Shown: positions 23,721 to 34,420 of the stretch, piece after piece | Position numbering within the stretch: the first letter of the stretch is position 1 | Layout of the letters: every line of letters begins with the position of its first letter | NCBI GenBank assembly: GCA_009823505.1 | Contig: VZQC01002907.1 | Coordinates: forward strand, 4,263,476 to 4,327,475 | Direction: 5' to 3' | DNA from: Rhizomys pruinosus | Lineage: Eukaryota; Chordata; Mammalia; Rodentia; Spalacidae | Length of the DNA: 64,000 nucleotides | Position numbers and translations under genes: made by a program | The notes under the pieces: generated by a model | What the model saw: the letters and a program-made list of their open reading frames with translations, nothing else | Database searches by the model: none | What the model was told of the DNA's origin: nothing

Positions 23721-24099
23721 ATTAATTAATTTATTTTTTAAGGGATTCCACATATAAAGAGCACAGTTGTTTCCAGATCACATTAACGGCTTACTTGACA
23801 CACCAATTAGGTAATTGGTGCTAGCATCCACATGTGAGGTATACCATTCGTCGTTGTTTTTTTCTGGGACTGTGTTACTTCACTTAACATTGAGCCCTAA
23901 AATTTTTAATGAACTTCAGGAAAGTTCAGAAGTCTGAAGTCTATCACGGCTCCTAAAGTTTTGGATAGAGGATTGCAGACATAAAAACTGTGCACAAGCT
24001 ACACATGGTAGTTCAAGTCCATAATTCCAACACACCCTGGAAGCTGAGGCCCGGAGACTCGTTGATGTTCAAGGGCAGCCTGAGGAAGGAAACACTGCT

Positions 24100-24155
24100 G
24101 GGAGAGAGCGAGAGAGAAATTGAGAGAGAAAGAGATAGAGAGAGAGAGGAGAGCA
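24100..24155. repeat. (GA)n-rich tract
   Basis: Imperfect GAGAGA repeat. Confidence 0.8.
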
Positions 24156-24164
24156 TGAGAAATG

Positions 24165-25130
24165 ACAGCATATGAAATGTCCAACAAGTACATGAAAGGA
24201 TGCTGAATAATTAGCTCCCAGGGAAACGAAATGCAAACCAAACCACAATGACTTATCTTATCATTTCATTCCCACTTGAGCCACAAAAATAAAAAGTAAC
24301 AAGTGACAAGGATGTAGAGAACGTGGGACCCTCATTCACTGCTGGCAGGAATGTACAACACTGCAGCCACTTCAGAAAACATTTTGGAAGTTTTTCCAAC
24401 AGTTAAACATAGTTGCCATCTGAGCCAGCTATTTTAGATATGCATCCAAGAAGAAGGAAAACATATGTCCACACAAAAACCTGTATATAGATGTCCATAG
24501 CAGTGTGATTTTCACTGGCCAAAAAGTAGAAATATTCCAAATTTCATCAGCAGCTAGAGAGTGCTGCCTATCCATAGGAAAGCAGATTAGCCAGTCATAA
24601 AAAGAAGTACTGACACTTTCTTCAACATAGGTAAACCATGACAACACTCTGTTAAGTGGAACAAGCCAGAAACAAAGCAAGATTGTGAATAATTTATATG
24701 AAATGCCCCAGGGAAAGGGCCAAGCTGTAGAGGTAGAAAGGCTAAGGGAGGTGCTGGAGAGTATGGCCTAGTCGGTTAAGAGCACCGACGCTCTTGCAGA
24801 GACCCGGTTCGATCCCACAGCACCCCCATGCGGCCTGAGAACCATTCTGTAGCTAACTCCAATTCCACAGGAGAACTCCAGTTCCAGGGACACCGACCCC
24901 CTCTTCTGACCTCCACGGCAGGCACGACACGGCACAACTTGACATGGCAGACAGTACATTCATTACACATTACAAAATAAATAAATAAAAAAAAAAAAGA
25001 AAAGGCTAAGGGAATAATCTGAACCTAGCCAGGAACTTCTTAAGAGGTGAAAAATATTCTAAAATCAGATTGCGGTGAAAATATACTCTTAATGAATCCA
25101 TTGTATGTGAGTTATGGTCAATAAAAGCTT
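24165..25130 (+). mobile_element. Old L1 LINE 3' end, interrupted by a B2
   Basis: L1 ORF2-end/3'UTR sequence (ACCACAATGACTTATC..., GGAATGTACAACACTGCAGCC, TGTCCACACAAAAACCTGTATA...), an error-rich B2(+) at 24748-24998, then the rest of the L1 3'UTR to TCAATAAAAGCTTTTT. ORF2 is not open. Confidence 0.75.
24748..24998 (+). mobile_element. B2 SINE, long subfamily, inserted in L1
   Basis: Error-rich copy; AGAAAGGCTAAGGGA on the left and AGAAAAGGCTAAGGGA on the right form the target duplication. Confidence 0.8.
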
Positions 25131-25365
25131 TTTATTTCTTACTTTTTATTATTCCTGTATGTGTATGCTGTTACTGTCTGCCTGTAGGTTGTGCACCAGT
25201 GTCGTGTGATGCTTGCAGATGTCAGAAGAGGGTGTCAGATTCCCCTGGAACTGGAGTTAAAGACAGTTCTCAGCTGCCATGTGGGTGATGGGGAGCGAAC
25301 TTGGTCCTCTGGCAAGAGCAGTCAGTGATTCTTAACCATATTTTTTTGGCATCTCTCCAACCCTC
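25130..25365 (-). mobile_element. B2 SINE, error-rich
   Basis: Reverse copy ending GGCATCTCTCCAACCC. Confidence 0.7.
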
Positions 25366-25384
25366 AATACAGCTTTTTTAAACA

Positions 25385-25600
25385 GGGTGCAGAGATGGCT
25401 CCGCATTTAAGAGCACTGGCCTACTCTTGCAGAGACCTGGGTTCAGTTCCCAGACCCACGTGGTGGCTAACCAACCATCCATAACTCCGTTCTAGGGGAT
25501 CTGTATGCCTCTCTGACCTCTGCAAGACTCAATGGCATGAATTTGCACTTATATGCATGCAGCAATATGCTCCACATACAAATAAAATAAATTTTTTAAA
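25385..25600 (+). mobile_element. B2 SINE, error-rich
   Basis: GGGTGCAGAGATGGCTCC... tail ACAAATAAAATAAA. Head-to-head with the preceding copy. Confidence 0.7.
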
Positions 25601-25762
25601 AAGCTTTTGTTTTAAAAGCTTTTAATAAACCAAAACCAAACAAACAAAAAAACCCGTCTGATAGATTATGGCTATGACTGAAACAAGGCACTTGGATATC
25701 AGGGCATCTTGGGAAATTCTCAGGCCCTTATATGAATGGCAATGGCAACAAGCTTAAATGAA

Positions 25763-25860
25763 CTGGGGATGTAGCTCAATGGCAGAATCTTATCTAGGGC
25801 CATGTGTGAGCCTGGCAGTCAGTTTTCTGATAATACAAAAGAAACAGAAAGAAAAGACAA
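25763..25860 (+). mobile_element. ID-like SINE
   Basis: GGGGATGTAGCTCAATGGCAG... with an A-rich tail (AAAAGAAACAGAAAGAAAAG). Confidence 0.65.
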
Positions 25861-25869
25861 TTGGACAAG

Positions 25870-26640
25870 GGGCCACGCAGAGTAAGACTGAGTGGGGCAC
25901 GAAGATCGTCGCCCAAGAGACACATGCAACCAAGCCCTGTGGAGGGGCCTGGAGGTAGGACCAGACTTGGGCCATCCGCAACAGCAGTGGCGGGGCAGCT
26001 GGCCAGCTACCCATGGGCAGAGCGATGGGCGTGATGACATGGAGCGGCAGGAGAGGCACGCGCCCGTGGGGGGCCATGAAGCTCCACAATTTTGGGAGAA
26101 GAGTGTGCGCGCTAGAGGGACATTCGTGCTTCAATAGCAAGTGCGGAAAAGGGTGCCAAATGCCAAGAGAAAAAAGCGTAACAAAAACCAGAGCAGAAGG
26201 AAATCTCAAAGAGTGTGGAAGATGAACCCTAAAAGGGCCTGCGACTTACAGCTGCTGGAGACAGTACTTTAGGAGTAACAAGCAACCCATAGCTTATAGA
26301 GAAGGAAGCCAGGGGAATAAGTGTTCTGCCCTCACCTCCTCTGCTGGTGGCCCCCACTGGCTGTCCCCTACCCTCAGAACTAGGGAGCCAAGGAGGCTGT
26401 GGATGAGTTCCCACAGGCCAGCTTCTGCAGAACAGAGCCAAGCAGAAGAACTCAGAGAGTACATCTGTTGGGTCGGAGTAGAAGACTCAGTTCCACCATG
26501 TACTGCTTCAGCATTTGGAGGTCGGGAATCAGTCAGGGGCACTCAACACCTCGGTGAGCCTGACACTGTGGATGGAGCACTAAGCGAGCAGACCCAGTGG
26601 GAAAGATAAGTCCAGTCACTTAACAAGACAGTTATGACTA
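25870..26640. other. GC-rich unique patch of unknown origin
   Basis: Less AT-rich than its surroundings with several CpGs (GGCACGCGCCCGTGGGGG). Frames of about 70-80 codons exist but I recognise no protein. It could be a retrocopy remnant; no poly(A) tail or clear parent is visible. Confidence 0.3.
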
Positions 26641-26679
26641 TAAGACAGAATATTACAGGTTTAATCTTTAACAATGTGG

Positions 26680-26840
26680 CAGGTGGTGCACTAGCCTTTA
26701 AGCATAGTACTTGGGAGGAGGCAGATCAGGATCTTTGTGAGTTCAAGGGCCAGCTGGTCTACCGAGTGAGTCCAGGTCAGCTGCGGTTACAGAAGACCCT
26801 GTCTCGGCAAAAACCAAAAAAAAAAAAAAAAAAAAAAAAG
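26680..26840 (+). mobile_element. B1 SINE, error-rich
   Basis: GTGGCAGGTGGTGCACTAGCC...CTGTCTCGGCAAAAACC and a run of about 22 A. Confidence 0.75.
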
Positions 26841-27189
26841 GCAGAATATGTGTTCAAGTAAGCAGTAAGGGCTAAGGAATCCAGAGAACAGAGAAACCCC
26901 TTTTGCAGTGGGTGATAAGGGAAGAATTCCTAGGTCAGAATTTTACTTGATTTTGGTCAAAAGCCAAAACTCAGGTACAAAGAGCAAGTACAATGTGGCC
27001 TTTTTAAATGGAATATGACGATAAAAGTCTCCACATGGCGTACAGGGAAACTAACTAGCCATCTGAGCACAGACATCAGTATATATGTGGGCAGAGTGCC
27101 CTAAAGAAAAACAATCAGATCAGTCTACCACTGTGCTATGTTAACTAATATGCCCCTAAAATATATGCCTGCCCTTCGAGGTAGTGAAG

Positions 27190-27750
27190 GGATTTGATTC
27201 TCTTAAGGAGGTAGCATAGCAGTATTTTAGGAGTAAGATTCAAGGTCCAGTGGAGAGTCCGAACACTCAATCTGTTACTCTCCTAAATGTGGAGCCTTAG
27301 GAAAGGCACTTTACCTCTTTGTCCCTCAGTCTCCTTATCTATAAAACTGAGGTAAAAATTGTGTCTGGGGGCTGGAGAGATGGCCTAGCGGTTAAGAGCA
27401 CCGACTGCTCTTGCAGAGGACCTGGGTTCAATCCCCAGCACCCACATGGTGGCTGAAAACCGTCTGTAACTCCAATTCCAGGAGAACTCCAGTTCCAGGG
27501 GAATCCGAGACCCTCTTCTGACCTCCGCGGCATTGCATGACACGGGTGCACAAACCTACATGCAGAAAGAACACTCATACACATACAAAAATAAATAAAA
27601 TTTAAAAAAAATTGTGTCTACTTGGTAGTGCTATTGTGAGGATTCGAAAGGCTTACCAGGCTGAACACTTAAAATGCTTTCTAGACTAACTCTTCTGAAC
27701 TATTTTATTGTTATTACCATTATTATCAGTATTTCCTACTGGAATTAACT
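27190..27750 (-). mobile_element. MIR-like fragment split by a young B2
   Basis: Reverse MIR-type sequence (CCTCAGTCTCCTTATCTATAAAACTGAGG) left of the B2 at 27367-27610; duplicated AAAAATTGTGTCT is the B2 target site. Confidence 0.55.
27367..27610 (+). mobile_element. B2 SINE, long subfamily
   Basis: Near-consensus, target duplication AAAAATTGTGTCT on both sides. Confidence 0.9.
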
Positions 27751-27849
27751 ACTCGGATTTATCCGAGCAAATTACCCAAACACAGAGCTGAGTGAAAGGT
27801 CATTTAAAGTTAGGGACATCATTCTTCTTTTTAAAAAATTAATTATTGT

Positions 27850-28160
27850 AGCCAGGTATGGTGGTGCGCACTTTTAATCCCAGCACTCGGGAGGCAGAGG
27901 CAGGCAGATCTCTTCAAGGCCAGCCTGGTCTACATAGCAAGCTGCAGGCCAGCTCCAGTCCAGCTGGAACTAAAGGGAGAGCCTGTCTCAAAAAGACAAA
28001 AAAAAAATTTTTTTTTGGTCTTTTCAAGACAGGGTCTCCCTGTAGACCTAGCTGGCCTGGAACTCGCTCTGTAGACCAGGCTGGCCTTGAACTCACAACG
28101 ATCCACCTGCCTCTGCCTCCCGAGTGCCAGGATTAAAGGCATGCGCCACCACGCCCGGCT
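27850..28160. repeat. Inverted pair of B1 SINEs joined at their A-tails
   Basis: B1(+) 27850-28004 meets B1(-) 28010-28160 at A9/T10 tracts, forming an inverted repeat with about 150-bp arms and almost no loop. Confidence 0.85.
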
Positions 28161-28194
28161 CAGCCAGTACTCTTAACCTCTGATCCATCTCCAG

Positions 28195-28383
28195 CCCCAT
28201 ATTTATTTACTTTTTTACGTGTATGAGTGTTTTGCCTGCATGTATGTAAGTGTATCTGTATCAGATCCTCTGGATCTGGAGTTATTGACTGTTGTTAGCC
28301 ATCTTGTAGGTGCTGAGAACAAAACCCAGGTCCTCTGCAAAAGCATTCAGTCCTTTTAAGAACTGAGCCGGCTCTCCAGCCCT
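28195..28383 (-). mobile_element. B2 SINE, older
   Basis: TTTTTTACGTGTATGAGTG...GCTCTCCAGCCC; diverged. Confidence 0.7.
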
Positions 28384-28424
28384 GGTTTGGTGTTTTGTCT
28401 TGTTTGTTTTTAAAATACAAGAGC

Positions 28425-28566
28425 GCTAGGCATGGTGGCGCATGCCTTTAATCCCAGCACTCGGGAGACAGAGGCAGGAGGATCTCTGTGAGTTCAAGGC
28501 CAGCCTGGTCTACATAGTAAGTTCCAGGACAGTTGGAGTCACAGGGAGACCCTGTCTCAAAAAGAC

Positions 28567-28608
<42 letters not shown>

Positions 28609-28650
28609 GATAGATAATAGATAGATGATAGGTAGATAGATAGATAGATA
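28425..28650 (+). mobile_element. B1 SINE with (GATA)n tail
   Basis: B1 at 28425-28566, then an ATAG tetranucleotide array to about 28650 with two interruptions. Confidence 0.87.
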
Positions 28651-29244
28651 AAAAATACAAGAGCACAAATCCACTTTATTTACTTTGCATTAGTTTAAAT
28701 CCATGAGCGGTACAGCATCGCATGGATTCTGTGTCCAATGGCCTTTGTGGGAAGGGGAAGGTTGCTTCGGAATGTGGCATGAAAATGCCACTGTTTCCAT
28801 GGCCCAGGTTACCTTTCCCCAGATTACTCTGGTTTTGTTTGGTTTGCCACCAGGAGTCACCGTGTTGTTTTTTGCTTTATATACATAAGCACATCTCTTG
28901 CCTAAGTAGAATTATTTCATCTCAAGCATAAACACCTTCTACTTTAAGAAGCGCTATATGTTCCCTTTGGTTCCAGAGTCCTCGCTTGTAGCCAGCAAAA
29001 GTGGCCTTGCACCACAGCCTTCCAGACATATTTGCCTTTTAGAAGTCCTGTTCCCATCTGCCTCCTAAGAGTTCAGCTTAAAGACATATACCACCATGCC
29101 TGGCTACCTAGAATTATCAGGGATGTAACTAGTGATGTTTCATCCATTTGTTTCCTTATTTCTTTTATAGTCATAAGTGATCTAACCAGGTCCTTCACTT
29201 TTCCAAAAGGAGTGGTTGACAGAGATCTTGCTCAAGAATAGTTA

Positions 29245-29490
29245 GGAGCCAGGAACGGTGGTGCACACCTTTAATTTCAGCACTGGGGAAACAAAGGCAG
29301 GCAGATATCTGTGAGTTCAAGGCCAGCCTGGGCTACATAGTGAAACCCTGTCTCAAAAATAAAACAAATAGACACTGGGCATGGTGGTGCATGCCTTTAA
29401 TCCCAACCTTCAAGAGGCAGAGTTCAAGGCCAGCCTGGTCTACATCATAGTGAGTTCCAGGCCGGCTGTCTAAAAAAAAAAAAAACAAAA
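29245..29490 (+). mobile_element. Two B1 SINEs
   Basis: 29245-29362 and 29372-29490, same orientation; the second is shortened. Confidence 0.75.
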
Positions 29491-29519
29491 ACAAAACAAT
29501 AAATAAATAATAAAATAGG

Positions 29520-30129
29520 GGGGTGGAGAGATGGCTCAGCAAAGAGAACTTGCTGTTCTTGCAGAAGACCCAGGTTTGAATCCTAGCACGCAAATGGTGG
29601 CTAAATACTTCCCATAACTCCAGTTCCAGGGGATCAGAGATCCTCTTCTGTCCTCCACTAGCGCTGCACAACATGGGTCATGCACACAATATTCATATAT
29701 ATGTAAAATAAAAATAAAAGGAGACTGATCATGTTTAAGAAAATAGGTAAGAGGCTGGAGAGATGACTCAGAAGTTAAGAGCACTGACTGCTCTTTCAGA
29801 GGACCTGGGTTCGATTCCAAAACCCACATGTCAGATAAGAACTGTCTTTAGTGCCAAGTTTGGTGGTACGTGCCTTTAATCCTAGCACCCGGGAGACAGA
29901 GGAAGATAGATCTCTATGAGTTGGAAGTAAAGGGAGACCCTGTCTCAAAAATACAAAAAAAAAAAAAAAAAAAAGAAAATAGGGGCCTGTGTGGTGGCAC
30001 ATGCCTTTTAAATCCCAGCACTTGGGAGGCGAGGCAGAGGCAGGTGATCTCTGTGAGTTCAAGGCCAGCCGGTCTAAGAGAGAGAGCTCCAGGCCAGCTG
30101 AACTAAAGGAGACCTGTCCTCAAAAATAC

Positions 30130-30171
<42 letters not shown>

Positions 30172-30175
30172 GGTA
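29520..30175 (+). mobile_element. SINE cluster: two B2, two B1, long poly(A)
   Basis: B2 29520-29720, truncated B2 29752-29846, B1 29848-29960, B1 29985-30130, then an uninterrupted A run of about 39 nt (30131-30169). Confidence 0.75.
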
Positions 30176-30604
30176 AAAAAATAAAACAAAACAGAATGGA
30201 ATATTTAGGAAATTTCAGAAAGGTTAACAGAGGGTGGCACAGCTGGGATTTAGAATATCCGTCATCCATGGTTGCTTGTTGGCTCCTGCAGGACTCTGCC
30301 AAGGCACTTCATCTGTTGTGATTTATACTGCGTGTACATGTTTTTAATCCTGCCAAACACGGATTATTCTGAGGTCTGGAACAGGTAAGATGTTGATCCA
30401 GGGTAGGTTCTTTACACCCAGTATATCCCCGTTAGAGTTGCTCCCTCCCCACCTCAGCATGGTTAAGAACCGAAGCCTCTTTGATGAGGCAGTTCAGCTT
30501 CTGGTAAATGGACTGTGAACAATTTCTGATAACTTTCTTCATCCACTTGGGCTCTGTGCATTTGCTTTCTCTAGACACTCTGGGCTTGTTTCCTCTTTAA
30601 ATTA

Positions 30605-31080
30605 TTTTTTTATTTTTAATTTTGTGTGTGTGTGTGTGTGTCTGTCTGTCTGTCTGTCTGTTCCCACATGAGTGCAGGAGCCCTCTAGAAGCTACAGGTG
30701 TTGGGTGTTGGATCTCTCCAGGAGCTGGAGCTACAGGCAGCTGTGAGCCATCTGATGTGGTTGCTGGGAATTGGAACTTGGGTATTCTGGAAGAGCAGTA
30801 CATGCTTTTAGCTACTGAGCTATCTCTCCAGCACCCCGCTCCCCCACCTTGGTTGGGTTTTTTTTTTTTTTTTTTTTGAAAAAAGGTTTCCCTGTAGCCC
30901 CAGCTGGCTTGGAACTCCATAAGTCCACCAGACTGGCTTTGATCTCCCAGAGTTCCACTTGCCTCTGCCTCCCTTTGTGCTGGGATTAAAGGCATGTATT
31001 GGTTCCAGGACAGCCAGGGCTACAGGGAGACCCTGTCTCAAAGAGACCAAAAAAATAAAAAATAAAAAATAAAAGGCATG
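30605..31080 (-). mobile_element. B2-like and B1 SINEs with TG/TCTG tract
   Basis: (TG)n(TCTG)n at 30623-30661, B2-like 30605-30838, B1(-) 30860-31000, and a B1(+) 3' piece at 31000-31060 (GGTTCCAGGACAGCCAGGGC). Confidence 0.7.
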
Positions 31081-31129
31081 TGTTAACATACCTGGTTCTC
31101 CCTCCCCAACCTGTCCCCCCACTTTTTAA

Positions 31130-31925
31130 AAAATTTATTCTTGTATGTGTATGAATGTACGTCGGCATGTAGGTTTGTGCATCCCATGCGTGCAATGCCA
31201 GGAAGTCAGAAGAGGGTGTTGGATTCCCCTGGAACTGGAGTCAAGACGGTTCTCTGCCACCATGTGGGTGCTGGGGATCGAACCTGGGTCCCTCTGCAAG
31301 AGCGTCAGTGCTCTTTAAATAACGCTAGGCATCTCTCCAGCCCCTCTTTGGTTTTTTAATTTTTTTTTTTTTTTGATGACGGCTTTACTTTTTTTTCTTT
31401 TGTCTTTTTGAGACAGGGTCTTTACTTTTTTAAAAATTTTTTTAAATTATTTTAATTTCTTTCTGTATGTGTATGAATGTACTGTCTGCATGCAAGTCTG
31501 TGCACCCGTGTCGTGCAAGCCGAGGAGGTCAGAAGAGGGCGTTGGATTCCCCTGGAACTGGAGTTCTCCTGAAATTGGAGTTTCAGACCGTTCTCGGCCG
31601 CCATGTGGTGCTGGGGTCGAACCCGGGTCCTCTGTAAGAGCGGTCGGTGCTCTTAACCACTAGGCCATCTCTCCAGCCCGGGTCTTTACTTTTTTATTAT
31701 TTTATTATTTTTATTTATTTTTGTATGTGTATGAATGTACTGTCTGCATGTAGGTCTGTGCACCCTTGTCATGCAATGCGCAGAGGTCAGAGGAGGGTGT
31801 CGCATTCCCCTGGAACTGGAGTTAAAGACGGTTCTCAGCCGCCATGTGGGTGCTGGGGATCGAACCCAGATCCTCTGTAAGAGCACTGGGCGCTTTTAAC
31901 CACTAGGCGATCTCTCCAGCCCTAC
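31130..31925 (-). mobile_element. Three B2 SINEs
   Basis: Short B2 31130-31345 (error-rich), long B2 31435-31679 inserted in a B1 start (AGACAGGGTCTTTACTTTTTT duplicated), short B2 31690-31923. Confidence 0.82.
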
Positions 31926-31949
31926 TTTTGTTTTTTAAAGACGGGGTCT

Positions 31950-32349
31950 CAGCTGGGCATGGTGGCACATGCCTTTTTTTTTTTAATTTTATTTATTTAT
32001 GTGTATGAATGTACTGTTTTGCGTGTAGGTCTGTGCACCCGTGTCGTGCAATGCCGCGGAGGTCAGAAGAGGGTGTTGGGTTCCCCTGGAACTGGAGTTC
32101 TCCTGGAATTGGAGTTACAGACGGTTCTCAGCTGCCATGTGGGTGCTGGGGATCGAACCCGGGTCCTCTGAAAGAGCGGTCGGCGCTCTTAACTGCTAGG
32201 TCATCTCTCCAGCCCCGGCACATGCCTTTTTAATCCTAGCACTTGGGAGGCAGAGGCAGGGCAGATCTTTGTGAGTTCAAGGCCAGCCTGGTTTACAGAG
32301 TGAGTTCCAGGACAGCTGGGACTACAGGGAGACCCTGTCTTAAAAAGAC

Positions 32350-32388
<39 letters not shown>

Positions 32389-32392
32389 ATAC
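31950..32392 (+). mobile_element. B1 SINE split by a nested B2, with (AAAT)n tail
   Basis: B1 at 31950-31977 and about 32216-32346; B2(-), long subfamily, 31978-32215; target repeat GGCACATGCCTTTTT; (AAAT)n at 32347-32392. Confidence 0.87.
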
Positions 32393-32929
32393 AGGGTCTC
32401 ATGTAGTCCAGGATAACTTGGAACTCTTCCTGACGCCAAAGACCAGCCTTAGTCTTGAACTCATAACCCTCCTGTTTGTACCTCCCAAAGAATTGCAGGC
32501 ATGTACCAAGATCTCTAGCTTTGGGGGTGGGGGGGGGAGGTAGTCAGGGTCACATTCTGTAACCCTGGCTGGCCTCAAATGTTCAGCAATCCTCCTGCTT
32601 CAACACACCCAGATTCATGTGCCACCAACAAGAGAGTAGACAGTACAGATAAGGGGGACTCCCTCAGCACAAGTGAAGTGTATATAATATTGGGAATCCA
32701 TCCTTCTATGCTAATGAGCCTAAGCAGTGAGCAGACTGTAGATGGCCCCAGGGCTGGAGACCAGAATAGAGAGGTGTCCCCCTCCCACTCCCTCGCAGCT
32801 GAAACTTAAGCCTTCCACTACCAAATGTGAGTGGTCGATGGGCCCCAAGAGCTGCAGAAGAAAAGGAACTGGCTAACTGCCTGTGTGCCCTGTCCAAGTA
32901 CTTGGCTAGGCCTTTCATGTGCATGGTGT

Positions 32930-33085
32930 CTGATGTCACCAAGAATTTAGTTTAAAATTATCACTTGCATTTGACAGAAGAGGGAGGCAAGGCTCAGAGA
33001 AGTTGATGACACTTGCCCAAGAAACCCAGATGGTAAGCGGCAGAACTGGAATTTGAGATTACAACCAGCCCCGTGGGACTTTCTG
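32930..33085 (+). mobile_element. MIR-like fragment
   Basis: AGGGAGGCAAGGCTCAGAGAAG...ACTTGCCCAAGAAACCCAG...CAGAACTGGAATTTGAG follows the MIR core order. Confidence 0.6.
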
Positions 33086-33602
33086 GCTGCCTACCAAGGG
33101 CAGGAGTGTAGAAGGGTAGAGGGTGGTTGGAAGAACAAGGCCTGGGGCGTATCAAAAGGGTCCTACCTGAAACTTGATCACCATCAGGATCCTGCTGGTC
33201 AGGTAAGGCAGCCAGTTGCCACCAGCCTCCCCTCTTCTTCTGACTTGGCCAGGACATTCACGCTATGGAGAGTGGGTGAAGTGATGCATAGCTGCATTCC
33301 TTCCAGCACGTCCTGGCAGGCCATTCTGGCTCCTGGGTTTGTGTGTAGTGCTGTCACAGAGTGCCTGTCTCCTCTAGTGCCCTGCACCTCTCTTTCGTCC
33401 TCTTGCTAAAGTTGCAGGGCACCCTCCAGGGAGTACACCCTTGCCTATGTTTTGGGGACGATCCGGCGGACCCTGCGCACTGCGGGAGGTCCAGGCGTGC
33501 TAAGGCGCTCTGCCAGCTCGGCCAGGGTGTCCGTCTCTTTGGGGAAGGTCAGCCAAGCCCCTTCCCTCGCGCTCCCGCCTCCGTGCCGCAGCGTCCCCTT
33601 CG

Positions 33603-33616
33603 CCACCAGGGGCCGC
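33603..33616 (+). promoter_or_regulatory. Candidate CTCF core motif at the caldendrin promoter
   Basis: CCACCAGGGGCCGC matches 13 of 14 positions of the CTCF core CCASYAGRKGGCRS; the mismatch is at position 11. Motif match only, occupancy unknown. Confidence 0.4.
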
Positions 33617-33640
33617 CCGGAAGCGGGACTCCCCGAGCGC

Positions 33641-33661
33641 GGGGCGGGGAAAGGGGCGGGG
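33641..33661 (+). promoter_or_regulatory. Tandem GC boxes / G-quadruplex motif
   Basis: Four G4 runs (33641-44, 33646-49, 33653-56, 33658-61) are separated by loops of 1, 3 and 1 nt. This fits the canonical intramolecular quadruplex pattern and also forms two SP/KLF GC boxes. It lies 127 bp before the caldendrin ATG on the sense strand, so it could act in promoter DNA or in the 5'UTR RNA, depending on the unknown start site. Confidence 0.6.
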
Positions 33662-33787
33662 CGCGGCGGTACCTGGGCTGCGGGAGAGCCGGGGGTGGGC
33701 TCTCGGGGGACCGCAGGCAGCCCCCCTAGATCCGCACCGCCAGCCGCCGGGAGCGCGGGTCTCCGGGCGCACAGGCTGCGCTGTCAC

Positions 33788-34420
33788 ATGGGCGGCGGCG
33801 ACGGGGCCGCATTTAAGCGGCCGGGGGACGGCGCCCGCCTCCAGCGCGTCCTCGGGCTCGGCTCCCGCCGGGCACCCCGCTCTCTGCCCTCCGGGGGCCC
33901 CGCGCCGCCCCCGCCGGGCCATGCGAGCGCCGGTCCCGCCGCGATGAGCTCGCACATCGCCAAGAGCGAGTCCAAGACGTCGCTGCTGAAGGCGGCGGCG
34001 GCGAGCGGGGGCAGCAGGGCTCCCCGCCACGGCCCTGCCCGCGAGCCCGGGCTGTCTGGCCGCCGGCTGCCCGGCCCCTGCCCGAGCACGCCGCCGCCGT
34101 CCGGGGACCCCAGTTCTCGGAGGCCCCTGTGCCGCCCGGTGCCGCGCGACGAGGGCGCGCGGGGGAGCCGGCGTGGGCTGCCCCAGGCGCACTGCAGGCC
34201 CCGGGAGGCGCCGCCGGCTGCGGCGTCCCGACCTTCGCCGCCGTCGCCGCTGCCGCGGGCCCGCGGGCGGGATGGGGAGGAACGGGGACTGTCCCCGGCG
34301 CTCGGCCTGCGGGGCTCCCTGCGAGCGCGGGGGCGCGGGGACTCGGCTCCGGCCGCCGCCCCCGAGGCGGACCCGTTCCTCCACCGGCTGCGCCCCATGC
34401 TCAGCTCCGCCTTCGGCCAG
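33788..34420 (+). CDS. Cabp1: Cabp1 exon 1, caldendrin-specific N-terminus
   Basis: 211 codons from ATG ([13 protein letters not shown]...) to ...MLSSAFGQ, followed by a strong donor CAG|gtaagg at 34421. It encodes the basic, proline/arginine/alanine-rich extension unique to caldendrin, with PPPP tracts near residues 40-43 and 90-92; this region carries the isoform's scaffold and actin-related interactions (family knowledge). The ATG at 33788 is the first in-frame ATG of a reading frame that stays open upstream to at least 33452; upstream starts in that frame are non-ATG. Its Kozak context is modest (C at -3, G at +4). A second in-frame ATG at 33944 (Met53, MSSHIAKSE) has G at -3 and could give a 311-aa protein. 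Phase at the exon end is 0. Confidence 0.95.

Larger units (their letters stand above)
1..33439. other. Intergenic region upstream of Cabp1
   Basis: I recognise no exon, tRNA, rRNA or other RNA gene here. Reading frames in this span are short and mostly lie inside SINEs. Stretches with little recognisable repeat are about 2170-3080, 6600-7250, 8300-8900, 11510-12060, 17622-19130, 19330-19960, 20440-21080, 21740-22220, 25860-26640, 28660-29240 and 32520-33440. Confidence 0.7.

Noticed and set aside
33452..33787. In-frame N-terminal extension of caldendrin
   Set aside because: The frame is open upstream but has no ATG (the apparent start at 33452 is TTG), and the recognised protein begins at 33788.
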